The notes under the pieces: generated by a model
Seen by the model: only the letters and a program-made list of their open reading frames with translations
What the model was told of the DNA's origin: nothing
Databases searched by the model: none
In this document: positions 12,013 through 22,613 of the stretch, in pieces
Layout of the letters: each line of letters starts with the position of its first letter
How positions within the stretch are numbered: position 1 is the stretch's first letter
From: Beroe ovata
Taxonomy: Eukaryota > Ctenophora > Nuda > Beroida > Beroidae
DNA length: 64,000 nucleotides
Direction of reading: 5' to 3'
Assembly (NCBI GenBank): GCA_946803715.1
Contig: CAMPET010000006.1
Span: 96,036 to 160,035, forward strand
Translations under genes and position numbers: made by a program

Positions 12013-12332
12013 TCTCCAGTATTAGAGTACAGTGCCGTATCATGGTAAAATAATGTGAATCATGACTTCCTGGAATAAAATGGTCTTGGTATTATTGTCG
12101 GGCTGCAGAACTACGAGGAACTCCGATGATCATGTTAGTTTCAATAATTATCAGAAGGACGATCATTGAATGAACCAAAATAAAGAAGTATGTGGGATGA
12201 AATTTAATCAAAACGAACGATAAAAACAATTGAGAATGAATTTATTCTAAATAACTATTGTAGGTTTTGGAATGAGGAATTATTGCAAGTTACATCACGA
12301 ATAAAACGCACAAATCACACAATTTACAGTTT

Positions 12333-13901
12333 TTACTGCCTAGACAAGAATACTGATGGGGTGAAAGTCCCGTGAAACGGATAGTTTAGTTTGAAGTCCA
12401 ATTTTATACGGCACACTGGACCGTTTTCAACATTCTTAGCATCGAGAACTAGGAATTGACTCCTGTGAGGGTCATCGGGATTGTAGTACTGTGTTATCAA
12501 CCACCCATCATCTTCATCCAGAGAATGAGCTGAATCATAACCCGCCCTTGGTGCGAAAACACATTCTGAAATGAGTCCATCTGCCCTCCACACTTTCCTG
12601 TACGGAGCACCTCTCTCCATGTCCACCTTCACGACATCCATGAAGGGAAGCCCACTTTCCGGTTCATCACATGCCATCAAGTAGTTGTATCTTGTCCCAG
12701 CATGGCCATGACGAAATGGATGGGAGCAAGGGAATTCGTTGCTCGCTGGATCAAGCTCAGTATATTCACAGGAACCAGTTCTCAGGTTAATGTCATATCT
12801 TCCGAACTTACCAGGTGCTTTACACATATTCGACAGCCAGTATTTCCATGACCAAGACATATCAAAATCATTGGTCAATGCTGTGGTTGTCAGGGTAACA
12901 TGGTCATTTTCCCTGAAACATGTACCGAAGTGGTACATGTGAAATGGCATAGGAGTATCAATGATTATAGGTTTACATGACGCGTCAGATTTAGAGAGAA
13001 ACAAAAACTGGCTAGGTAGCTTTTCGTTATATCTCATGTTGAATTCCGGACCAGTTTTACCAGATAGTATGGCGATAGCCTCTTTCTTGCTCATCGTAAC
13101 ATAGGGACTTTTGTGGACGATGTAAAAATCATCAATAATTGCTAAGTCGTGAAAGTATGTCAGGCCCTCTACCGAATAGATGTTTGATTGTGAAAGGGAG
13201 AAATCACTGTTATATTCATTTATTTGAAGAGCAGCGTCTGATTTGACAGGACTTCTCACAAAAGAACCTGTGACAAGTTTGTAATTATCTTTATCAGTGG
13301 TGTCCACTCTAAAATGAGCAGCAAGTCGTTTCAACTTGAGAGATTCGGACAAAGAATCTGATCCGATAGTACTGAGTGTATATGGATCTAGCGAATATGG
13401 CATAGAAGTCTCGTACGTTGAAATCAGTTTATCTGACCAATGCCAGACATTGGTATTTGACGGATTTCTGAATTTTATTTTTGGCAGTCTTGATCCAGAT
13501 TCGATGGCTTCCTGTACTGCTGCAGAATCCCTCTCTCTTTGTTCATCAGTAATACTACCCATTTGTCCACGGTAGAGAAATTTTTTAACACTTTCTTCTT
13601 CCATCCGTTCTTTGGTATCAACAAATTTATTCTTGAAGTGCACTGACCCATCACCAGGAAATGTAAGAGCGCACACCATGCCATCACCATCAATAGGGTG
13701 TGCTAACTTATGTCCATATTTTTCAATCAACCCAGGGCCATTTCTCAGGTATGTTCCTCTCAAGCCATGAGGCAAACTACCCTCAATATTTTCGGGTTTT
13801 ACGAAAAAGCTTGTCTCAGGTATATGTCCTTCCCAGCCCTTGTAAGCATTTTTCAAGTAATGAGTAGCAACTGCAGAAATGCCCCTTCTTGGTAGAATCA
13901 T
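12333..13901 (-). CDS. Carotenoid cleavage oxygenase, copy 2
   Basis: This encodes the same 522-residue protein as 9024-10592. The few base differences I can see within the coding region, such as CTATGAGG/CTGTGAGG and GTACCGC/GTACTGC, are silent. Iron-ligand histidines are as in copy 1. The gene lies 245 bp downstream of the SUGCT-like gene on the same strand, also intronless. I treat it as the allelic counterpart of copy 1; true tandem duplication is the alternative. Confidence 0.9.
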   Translation of the reverse strand: MILPRRGISAVATHYLKNAYKGWEGHIPETSFFVKPENIEGSLPHGLRGTYLRNGPGLIEKYGHKLAHPIDGDGMVCALTFPGDGSVHFKNKFVDTKERMEEESVKKFLYRGQMGSITDEQRERDSAAVQEAIESGSRLPKIKFRNPSNTNVWHWSDKLISTYETSMPYSLDPYTLSTIGSDSLSESLKLKRLAAHFRVDTTDKDNYKLVTGSFVRSPVKSDAALQINEYNSDFSLSQSNIYSVEGLTYFHDLAIIDDFYIVHKSPYVTMSKKEAIAILSGKTGPEFNMRYNEKLPSQFLFLSKSDASCKPIIIDTPMPFHMYHFGTCFRENDHVTLTTTALTNDFDMSWSWKYWLSNMCKAPGKFGRYDINLRTGSCEYTELDPASNEFPCSHPFRHGHAGTRYNYLMACDEPESGLPFMDVVKVDMERGAPYRKVWRADGLISECVFAPRAGYDSAHSLDEDDGWLITQYYNPDDPHRSQFLVLDAKNVENGPVCRIKLDFKLNYPFHGTFTPSVFLSRQ

Positions 13902-14146
13902 ATTTTCGACATCCTGAATGAATTAAAGCTGATTCAGTTATTTGATTATGCTAATACCTATACAATTTACAAACTGTTCCACACTACTATCTCCAGTAAA
14001 TTGTACATTATAATAATAAGGCTATACCTAAGTAGATTCTCACATGACCAAGTATCTAAGGGTTTTTTAAGTTGAATTAATTTTAGGACACTCTTTGTTA
14101 TCAATCAAAACATTGAGACAAAAATTTACTGCTTATCTAATAATGC

Positions 14147-15430
14147 CTAAGCAACCTGAATGATTTGTTCTGACACTAATTGATCTATTTCTTGCTCACT
14201 GAAACCTAAATCATTTAAAATTTCCTTGGTGTGCTGTCCCAGTATTGGGGGTGGTTCATATCGACTAGGGTCTGAATTATTATACCTCACTGGGTGGCCA
14301 ACCATTCTGATGTGAGAATCTAAAAGTTCACTATAGGATGTCTTAATAATTCTAGAATGAATAGCTTGAGGGTGCTGAAAAGCCTCTTTGATGCTGTTGA
14401 TAGGAGTAATTGAAAATGAATAGCTTGAAGCTTTGTTTATCCAGAACTTTGATGTCTCAGAACTGAAACTCTCACATAACAAAGGCACTAGCTCATCTCT
14501 ATTTTCAACACGGCTTTTATTGGTTGAAAACTTGGGGTCAGAAAATAACATCTGCAAATTCATGGCCTCTCCAAGTTCTTCAAATTGGGAATCATTGTTT
14601 GCTGCTACTACAATGTACCCATCAGCAGTACTAAAACATTGGTAGGGAACTATGCTTGGATGGGTTGATCCTGTAGCCCTTGCAACTATTCCTGAATTCA
14701 GATAATTTGAAGCAATATTAACAAGAACACTTAGTTGTGTAGAAAACAGAGAGACGTCCAGAAATTGACCAATCCCCGTTCCTTCTCTCTGGTATAGAGC
14801 ACTTGTTATAGAGAATGCAAGATACAGGCCAGTGCATATATCTGTAATAGCAACACCAACTTTAACAGGACTTTCATTTGCTTTGCCAGTGATTCCCATT
14901 AATCCTCCTTCCGCAGCAATAGTTAAATCATATGCTCCTTGGTGTGAATATGGACCATCTTGTCCATACCCAGATAATGAAGCATATACTAATTTTTTGT
15001 TCAATTTGGAAATGCTCCTGTAATCAAGACCATACTTAGAGAGGGTTCCTGGCTTAAAGTTTTCAATTAACACATCAGCATCAGATATAAGTTCAAGGAC
15101 TATACCCTTACCCTTTTCAGATCTGTAATCAACTGCAATGCTTTGTTTGTTTCTGTTACAACAAGCAAAGTAATTACTTAAATTCTCTGCAATGAAAGGA
15201 GGACCCCATCTTCTGGTTTCATCCCCTATAAAGGGCCTTTCAACTTTGATGACTGTGGCTCCTAAATCAGCCAAATTCATAGAAGCATATGGGGCAGCTA
15301 ATACACGAGACATGTCAATTATCTTAATCCCATTTAGTGGGAGACTTGACATACACTTTTGTGACTGAGAAGCAAGAGACCACTTAGGCAGTGACTTTGA
15401 TATTTTTTTCCTACTTAAGATTGATAACAT
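14147..15430 (-). CDS. SUGCT: Succinyl-CoA:glutarate CoA-transferase-like, class III
   Basis: A single exon encodes 427 residues, close to the length of human SUGCT. The class III (CaiB/BaiF) fold is shown by LNGIKIIDMSRVLAAPYAS near residue 32, DLGATVIKVERP, IENFKPG (122-128), the SGYGQDGP loop and the catalytic aspartate Asp168 in YDLTIAAEGGLMGITG. The first about 28 residues are rich in Lys, Arg and Ser with no acid, fitting a mitochondrial presequence. The enzyme moves CoA from succinyl-CoA to glutarate or related dicarboxylates in lysine/tryptophan breakdown. Substrate choice among class III enzymes cannot be fixed by sequence alone, so an alpha-methylacyl- or formyl-CoA relative is a less likely alternative. 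It lacks introns, like the neighbouring oxygenase. Confidence 0.88.
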   Translation of the reverse strand: MLSILSRKKISKSLPKWSLASQSQKCMSSLPLNGIKIIDMSRVLAAPYASMNLADLGATVIKVERPFIGDETRRWGPPFIAENLSNYFACCNRNKQSIAVDYRSEKGKGIVLELISDADVLIENFKPGTLSKYGLDYRSISKLNKKLVYASLSGYGQDGPYSHQGAYDLTIAAEGGLMGITGKANESPVKVGVAITDICTGLYLAFSITSALYQREGTGIGQFLDVSLFSTQLSVLVNIASNYLNSGIVARATGSTHPSIVPYQCFSTADGYIVVAANNDSQFEELGEAMNLQMLFSDPKFSTNKSRVENRDELVPLLCESFSSETSKFWINKASSYSFSITPINSIKEAFQHPQAIHSRIIKTSYSELLDSHIRMVGHPVRYNNSDPSRYEPPPILGQHTKEILNDLGFSEQEIDQLVSEQIIQVA

Positions 15431-16863
15431 ACTTGTCTGTGTAATCGCCTATACAAAGAAATTCACTGATGAATTGCACATCTATTCAAGAGGTTGAGCA
15501 ATGCAAGGTAACAGGGTATTGCATAATGATTACAATTCATGTCACTCCTCCTGTATTATTATCAAAGGTGGGAATAAAAGTAATGAAAGGGGAATGAGAA
15601 GTAATGAAAACATTAATGTATACACAAAAAGATCAAGATGCTGGAAAACATAAACTTCAATAGCTTAAAAATGGTCATTTTACTTTGATTTATTTATTCA
15701 GTTCTTCTTCTTTATTGGGCATTGACTCTTATCTCCAATCCCTCATATCTCTAAGCTGTCAAGCTGAAAAGCTCAGAATTCCGGAGCTTTGGGTGGCCCA
15801 GAATTGCAATTCGCAGCTTTATACAACTGCAAAGTGCAATTAATTGCACTTTGCAGTTGTATAAAGCTGCGAGTGCAACGTGGTACAATGATCCGAAACC
15901 CGTACCCCTCCGTTCTCTCTTGCCACCTGCATTGCTGATACTGAGATCCACTCGCATCGCCACTCACGCACCAGGCAAATTTAAAAATCCTATTTGTTGT
16001 ATGAATACTTGTTCCCACGCGGATGCGTGACTTGCCGCGCCGCGCACAACTTTTAAGTTGATGTTGCATGTTGGCTGTCAATGATAGCCCCCGTCGAGAA
16101 TTTTATTGCGCGCGGCCGCGCGCAAGGAACATTAGACAGATAATGATAACATCCGGCAATTGCAACCTGGCAATGGTTATATGTTTTGGGGCCTTCAATT
16201 CCATTGTAGGATTTTACCCTACCTATACCGTCGGTGCGCGCGATTTTCAATCCGCCAGGGATTTTGCTATCGATGATAGCCCCTGTCGAGAATTTCATTG
16301 CGCGCGCGCCGCAAATCATTCTCACGGCAAATCATTCTCGCGGCTTGCGTCAGCTGGGCCTAGCATCGCGCCAGGCAACATTTTCCCCTGATTTTTTGGA
16401 CCCCCTCCCCCCTATGAGTATGTAAATGTTCGTTCTTGTTACAAATTTGAAAACCACCCATCGAGATTGGAGATCCCTCTCCCGTTTGGCGTTTGACCCC
16501 ACTTAAACCCCCCTCCCCCTATGTAACATAGTAATTACAACATACAAATTCACATTTCACAAGCCCCCTGGCCTGCCCCCCTATTTTTGATTTTGCGAAC
16601 TTAATTTATGGATTGACCCTTGGCCAAGCACTTCTATTTGTAAGTTCTTACTCATAACTTTTAGATTTAAAGTACATAACTTTTAGTTTCAAACAGTAAA
16701 TTCTAGTTGAACTATCACATTGACAATGACATACTGACACAGCCTGTCCAAAACAATAATCTACTGTCATCATGAACTGATATGATTTTACATTCACTTT
16801 CAGGGCCGTAGTATGAAGTACAGCATGAGCAATCACGTCAGTAGTCAGACATTCTCGTCCTTT
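15431..16863. repeat. Gene-free region with mixed dispersed repeats
   Basis: Between SUGCT and GNPNAT1 I see several repeat fragments: a family also found at 45946-46046 (here 15779-15953); a truncated copy of the TTGTAGGATTTTACCC element near 16205-16260; and two copies, in reverse orientation, of a GATAGCCCC(C/T)GTCGAGAATTT module near 16082 and 16275 that matches TCTCGACAGGGTCTATC at 31.6, 32.6 and 48.05 kb. Around 16.1-16.4 kb the DNA is locally CGCG-rich, and 16.38-16.6 kb has C-rich runs (CCCCCTCCCCCC). No gene was recognised. Confidence 0.65.
15812..15871. repeat. Perfect 60-bp palindrome
   Basis: Two 30-base arms meet without a spacer at 15841/15842; the left arm starts CGCAGCTTTATACAACTGC and the right arm ends in its reverse complement. 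It sits inside a dispersed repeat whose relative at 45.95 kb lacks the palindrome. Confidence 0.9.
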
Positions 16864-18323
16864 TTAATGGAAAAACTTGATACACATGAATCTCTGTCCT
16901 GACTGATGCTCCATGGAGAGTTTCTCGTAGAAGTGCAGGGCTTTCTCGTTACAGTCCAAACTCAGTTTGTAACAGTTCTTTGATTCTGCCAAAAGTATTA
17001 GTACATCCAGTAGCACTGTGCCTAGCTGTTTACCCTGTGATGTTTCAGTGGTGGTTATAAAGTACACGTGGGACTGTACTGTAAGTTTACCATACATTTC
17101 ACGGTGACAAGAAAAACTGATAACACAGATGCTTGTTTCCAGTAATGCTGACATTCTCTCATACCATTACCCGGTGTAAACAGTGGACCAAACCAACACA
17201 GTAACACACAGTAACAGTGACACACGGTAGCACACTTTGCACACAGTAGGTAACCACAGTACACACTATACAGTGACTGTGACATGACAACACACATTAC
17301 ATATACGGTACACACAGTAGCACGCAGTACACAGTGAGTGTAACACACAGTAACAGTAACAGTAACACACAGTAGCACACAGTACACAGTGACTGTGACA
17401 CACAGTAACACACAGTAGCACTGTAACACACACTACACAGTCTCTCTCTCTCTGTTACCTGGTGTAAGGGGTGAACGACCACATCCTCAATACGACCTCT
17501 GTTGGCAGCAGTGTGTATGAACTTGTGTTCCAGCAGTAGAGTAGCTGTCCCCACGATAGTGTCGGACGGTACGTGGCATATGATGAGAATGTAGTGCATG
17601 CGGCTTGCTCTCATCTGAAAACAGAATATCATGTTATCATAGTCATGTCACTGACGATGACATTGATGGGGTAGTCTAATCAATAGTACATTTCGACAGA
17701 TAGCTAATTTGCAATTCGACAACATGTGCTAACAGTGTACTAAACACTAACAGTGTACTAAACACTAACTCACTGCGTCAAACTCACTGCGTCAAACTGC
17801 TTCTCGAACATTTCCCTTGTCACATCTCCCACAATGGTGAGATGGCTCAGTAGTCCACAGTAATCCCTCGAGTAGTCGTCTCTCCTTAGTGGTCTCATCT
17901 GTGGGGTTTAATAGTGGGGTGACTGACAAATCCCTATCTGTGGGGTATAGTGGGGTGACTGACAAATCCCTATCAGTGGGGTATATTAAGGTGACTGACA
18001 CATCCCTATCAGTATTCAGTATCTGTGAGATAGTGGGGTGACTGACACATAACACACCCCCTTCCGTAATTAGAACCTCGAAATCAAATCTCAAATCCCA
18101 TATTTGAACCTAGAAATTGACTACAAGAGTCTAATGGACATTGGACCCCATGGTAAAAACCCTCGCAAGACCTACCTACCACATAGTCAGAGGGTAGGGT
18201 TGGTGGGCACATCCCATTCTTGTAGATTGCTCGACATTTGGAGAAGTCCAGATCAGAGAGGATGGCTGAGTCAAACACACAGCTGTCAGTGTCACTGCTG
18301 TCTGTGTCATTGCTGTCAACCAT
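16864..18323 (-). CDS. GNPNAT1: Glucosamine 6-phosphate N-acetyltransferase
   Basis: Four exons join in phase 0: 18323-18180, 17898-17788, 17614-17459 and 17034-16864, giving 193 residues (human 184). The acidic N terminus (MVDSNDTDSSDTD) leads into the GNAT fold. Diagnostic stretches are the LRPL-type RPLRRDDYSRDYCGLL, then ATLLLEHKFIHTAANRGRIEDVVV, and the acetyl-CoA loop GKQLGTVLLDVL. The enzyme acetylates glucosamine-6-phosphate with acetyl-CoA on the route to UDP-GlcNAc. The stop codon lies within ATTAAA, a variant poly(A) signal. Introns carry an ACAGTAACAC-type minisatellite (17195-17440) and a TG-rich minisatellite (17905-18050). The 111-base second exon ends in a duplicated splice donor. 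A second, incomplete version follows at 19009-20163. Confidence 0.92.
17905..18050. repeat. Minisatellite in GNPNAT1 intron 1
   Basis: About four imperfect units of 30-36 bp of the form GTGGGGTGACTGACAAATC-CCTATCAGTGGGGT. The equivalent stretch in the second version (19743-19870) has a different unit order and spacing, as expected for variable alleles. Confidence 0.75.
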
Positions 18324-19007
18324 TATGACCTGACTGTGCTAGTCTATCTTGTTATGGGGAGGGAGGGAGGGGTTGACAATACAATGCCGCTCTTGTTACC
18401 ATCATCATTCATCCTAATAGCAAACTCAGAGCTCTAACTAGAAAATAAGAAGATCCTATTGGCACATTTACACACAGACGATACAAGTAGGACAAAACAA
18501 GTAGGACAATCAATGAAACAAATGCTAGGATTAGAACAGAAGATCAAGCGAATAAAAGAGGCGGATTTAAACACGTCATCATACGAACATAATCAGCCAC
18601 ACAGAATACTGTGCACATCACATAAACACTCTCCGACTACAGTGTACAATGCGTACCATGTGTACACACGATGCACAAAACTGGTATCACTACATAACAC
18701 TAGACAAAAGTGTTTGAAAATTCTACGTGAGCGGACTGTTGAGCTACTGACGGAAATTATGATCAGGTACACAACAGATGGAGCAAAGATGAAGCTCCTT
18801 TGTAAACATCATCAATCTATGCCCTCTATAATTCTCAAGATGACCCTGACACAGGTGTTGAAGACTCTTTGATGGGGTAATGTTTCCTATCAGTATCAAT
18901 ATCATTTACCATGATTCATGGTTTAATGTTTCCGGCCAATTATCAGCAGTTAGCAACTGATGCAGTACCAACTAATGCAGTACCAACTAATGCAGTACCA
19001 AATCAGC
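18324..19007. other. 5' flank of GNPNAT1, first version
   Basis: No gene is supported. A 137-codon plus-strand open frame (18459-18872) is interrupted by a 5-base deletion in the otherwise similar sequence at 20312-20720, so it is not conserved as coding. The block ends at the N at 19008 with short direct repeats TGCAGTACCAACTAA. Confidence 0.6.
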
Positions 19008-19008
19008 N

Positions 19009-20163
19009 CCGGTGTAAACAGTGGACCAAACCAACACAGTAACACACAGTAACAGTGACACACGGTAGCACACTTTGCACACAGTAGGTAACCACAGTAC
19101 ACACTATACAGTGACTGTGACATGACAACACACATTACATATACGGTACACACAGTAGCACGCAGTACACAGTGAGTGTAACACACAGTAACAGTAACAG
19201 TAACACACAGTAGCACACAGTACACAGTGACTGTGACACACAGTAACACACAGTAGCACTGTAACACACACTACACAGTCTCTCTCTCTCTGTTACCTGG
19301 TGTAAGGGGTGAACGACCACATCCTCAATACGACCTCTGTTGGCAGCAGTGTGTATGAACTTGTGTTCCAGCAGTAGAGTAGCTGTCCCCACGATAGTGT
19401 CGGACGGTACGTGGCATATGATGAGAATGTAGTGCATGCGGCTTGCTCTCATCTGAAAACAGAATATCATGTTATCATAGTCATGTCACTGACGATGACA
19501 TTGATGGGGTAGTCTAATCAATAGTACATTTCGACAGATAGCTAATTTGCAATTCGACAACATGTGCTAACAGTGTACTAAACACTAACAGTGTACTAAA
19601 CACTAACTCACTGCGTCAAACTCACTGCGTCAAACTGCTTCTCGAACATTTCCCTTGTCACATCTCCCACAATGGTGAGATGGCTCAGTAGTCCACAGTA
19701 ATCCCTCGAGTAGTCGTCTCTCCTTAGTGGTCTCATCTGTGGGGTTTAATAGTGGGGTGACTGACAAATCCCTATCAGTGGGGTTTAATAGTGGGGTGAC
19801 TGACACATCCCTATCAGTGGGGTTTAGTGGGGTGACTGACAAATCCCTATCAGTAGTGAGCATCTGTGAGATAGTGGAGTAACTAACAGTAACACATAAC
19901 ACATCCCCTTCGTAATTAGAACCTCGAAATTAAATCTCAAATCCCATATTTAAACCTAGAAATTGACTACAAGAGTCTAATGGACATTGGACCCCATAGT
20001 AAAAACCCTCGCAAGACCTACCTACCACATAGTCAGAGGGTAGGGTTGGTGGGCACATCCCATTCTTGTAGATTGCCCGACATTTGGAGAAGTCTAGATC
20101 AGAGATGATGGCTGAGTCAAACACACAGCTGTCACTGCTGTCTGTGTCATTGCTGTCAACCAT
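19009..20163 (-). CDS. GNPNAT1: GNPNAT1, second version lacking its last exon
   Basis: Exons equivalent to the first three are present at 20163-20026, 19736-19626 and 19452-19297; the last exon is missing because the sequence begins at the N (19008) inside the third intron. Exon 1 is six bases shorter (two residues fewer in the DTDSSD tract) and has at least one replacement (ILSD to IISD). Upstream flank and intron minisatellites differ by small indels. The pattern fits the other haplotype at an unmerged contig end more than a second functional gene. Confidence 0.8.
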
Positions 20164-21551
20164 TATTACCTGACTGTGCTATCTTGTTATGTTAGTCTAT
20201 CTTGTTATGGGGAGGGAGGGAGGGGTTGACAATACAATGCCGCTTTTGTTACCATCATCATTCATCCTAGCAGCAAACTCAGAACTCTAACTAAAGAGTA
20301 AGAAGATCCTATTGACACATTCACACACAGACGATACGAGTAGGACAAAACAAGTAGGACAATCAATGGAACAAATGCTAGGATTGGAACAGAAGATCAA
20401 GCGAATAAAGGAGGCGGATCTAAACACGTCATCATACGAACATAATCAGCCACACAGAATACAGTGCACATCACATAAACACTCTACGACTACAGTGTAC
20501 AATGCGTACCATGTGTACACACGATGCACAAAACTGGTATCACTACACTAGACAAAAGTTTTCGAAAATTCTGCGTAAGCGGACTGTTGAGCTACTGACG
20601 GAGATTATGATCAGTTACACAACAGATGGAGCAAAGACGAAGCTCCTTTGTAAACATAATCAATCTATCACTATGCCCTCTAGAATTCGCAAGATGACCC
20701 TGACACAGGTGATGGGGTAATGTTTCCTATCATTGACCATGATTCATGGTTTAATGTTTCCCGCCAATTATCAGCAGTTAGCAACTGATGCAGTACCAAC
20801 TAATGCAGTACCAAATCAGCAACTGAGTGTATGCGGTAACAAATCTGCCCCATAAGAGTGAAGAAATTCAATCTCAAATCACATTGAGCACAAGTGTATA
20901 CTAAAAGAAAATTAAGCGAAAAGCTAAACTTACATCAAACTGTAATTGTAAATATCAACATTCTACCATATTTTGGATCCTTTTTCGAACAAAATTCAAA
21001 ATTAAGTCATTACATTACGATTAATATTTACAATTATTCGTATTTATCATAGATTATAATATCACTTTATTGCATATCAAATCTCGTTCTGAGCTGTACA
21101 AAGAGTGTGTGTATAAACACCAGACACCGGATTCAATATCCGGGTTTAAACCGGAGGAGAGGGAAAGAAGGGGGTTGATAAAAGCTGGAGACCAATCATG
21201 TAAGAAACTAAATTAACTAAAAGGTGAGATTGATAGATCAATGCAAAGAATCAATAATTTGACCCTCAAATAACGATTTATATAGCCGATAGCGCGTGTT
21301 GCATGATAAACATTTACTAGTATCAACACGTAACAAACTACTATAATCAATCCCGAGGGCCACCAATAAAATAATAACCAGCAATTAATCACAGTTAAAT
21401 GAAGGGTAAAATTAGAACGAATTCAAGGGATAAAGAGAACCAAAGAGTGAACAATTGGCAAGGTTCCTCACCAATCCCAGCCCAAGTCCAAAGGTGTACG
21501 AAGGAAGCCCGGACCCCTCAATATAATTAAAAAAAGGGGAGAAGAAACGTC
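20164..21551. other. Gene-free stretch between GNPNAT1 and the NUDT22-family genes
   Basis: The first part repeats the 5' flank of GNPNAT1 up to about 20820 and then runs on into unique AT-rich DNA. A minus-strand AATAAA (TTTATT on + at 21067-21072) lies about 480 bases past the stop of the next minus-strand gene and may be its poly(A) signal. I see no coding exon. Confidence 0.5.
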
Positions 21552-22613
21552 TCACTGCATGAGCAGGGAAAAGTCCACACAATCGAAAGCTCGACAGAGC
21601 GTGATAGTGTGCCGGAGAACCTCACTCACCATTTTCAAACCCACTGCCTGAGAAATTGCATTGCCGCCACCGCCACGGTACAGCGTGACACTCTCCCCCT
21701 TCTCATCACCCTTGAAGAACGCCAAGTCATACATTTTACTTGAACACTTCTCGGATAACTTTGCAGAGGAAAGAGAGGTGCGCACCACGTAAACCAGTTC
21801 CGGTTTGTTGTTGTGTTCCTTGTCGTAGAGAACGGCAAAGAGCAGGATCTGGGACGGAGTAATGTCCTTGACACCGAAAATGTCCTTGAGACACCGCTTG
21901 ACGGAACCCACAATCTCCTCTCGTGCAGAGTTGCTATGCAGTGACACCAAGTGTTTCACCTCCTGGACATCGGTTTCCAGAGGGTCCGGTGAGATGTTGG
22001 GCAGGGACCACTTCGCCACCAGGCTCTTCTTCCCGTTGGGTGAGGTGTTCTCGTTAATTGAGCTGCTTCTACTCCCTGTTCTTGTTAACCGCCGTTTGAT
22101 GCTCCCCTGCTTGGTGTCGTCAAACGGCAGTTTCCTGACAACAGGAATGTAGCCGTCCTGTGTCAACACGATCACGTGGTTGGTAATGGACGCAGCTAGG
22201 AAGGTCTGAGGTTTCTTGTACAGCTCGTATCCGATGTAGGCTAGGTTTGCTGACAACACTGACTGAGCGTCCGTAGCCACGCTCTCCTTGCTCCAGGATA
22301 GTCCCACTTTGAGATCAACTTTCTGACACTCCTTTACCAAGACGGCGTGATCATCACACTGACAAGTTAGTCCTGACCGGCACTGCACCGCCTCACACTC
22401 GCCTGGCAGTGAGGTGTCGTGGAGGCGGAAGAGGGGCGAGTTAAACTTCCGCCCGCCCCCCTCCGTCTGATGGCTCCGTTCCCGCCACTCCTCCTCCAGC
22501 AGCGACTCGTAGAGGGCGGAAACATGCTGGCGGCAGTAGGCGCCGCTAAGCGTCACTGACAATTTGGATGCGGGAACTGGCGGCCACAACACTCGACTCT
22601 TCAACTGAAACAT
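21552..22613 (-). CDS. NUDT22-family protein with degenerate Nudix motif
   Basis: A single exon of 353 residues resembles NUDT22 along its length: KFNSPLFRLHDTSL matches the family KFRLH element, then VGLSWSKESVATD, LAYIGYELYKKPQTFLAASITNHVIVLTQDGYIPVVRKLPF, and a C-terminal ILLFAVLYDKEHNNKPELVYVVRTSLS block. The GGH motif of active relatives is replaced by PFDDTKQ, and the Nudix box region reads VGSVKRCLKDIFGV, lacking the metal-binding REXXEE glutamates. It carries an extra Cys-rich stretch (ECEAVQCRSGLTCQC). I therefore infer a non-catalytic paralogue of the neighbour at 23.6-24.9 kb. The start is ATG at 22613, but the TTTCAG directly after it could be a splice acceptor, which would put the true start further upstream. 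Confidence 0.7.
   Translation of the reverse strand: MFQLKSRVLWPPVPASKLSVTLSGAYCRQHVSALYESLLEEEWRERSHQTEGGGRKFNSPLFRLHDTSLPGECEAVQCRSGLTCQCDDHAVLVKECQKVDLKVGLSWSKESVATDAQSVLSANLAYIGYELYKKPQTFLAASITNHVIVLTQDGYIPVVRKLPFDDTKQGSIKRRLTRTGSRSSSINENTSPNGKKSLVAKWSLPNISPDPLETDVQEVKHLVSLHSNSAREEIVGSVKRCLKDIFGVKDITPSQILLFAVLYDKEHNNKPELVYVVRTSLSSAKLSEKCSSKMYDLAFFKGDEKGESVTLYRGGGGNAISQAVGLKMVSEVLRHTITLCRAFDCVDFSLLMQ

Noticed and set aside
12333-13901. Second carotenoid oxygenase as a true recent gene duplication
   Set aside because: Protein identity, constant offset, partial flanking genes and the lone N at the join favour an assembly overlap; kept as an annotated copy pending read evidence.
18459-18872. 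137-codon plus-strand frame upstream of GNPNAT1
   Set aside because: The allelic copy has a 5-base deletion that breaks the frame, so it is not maintained as coding.
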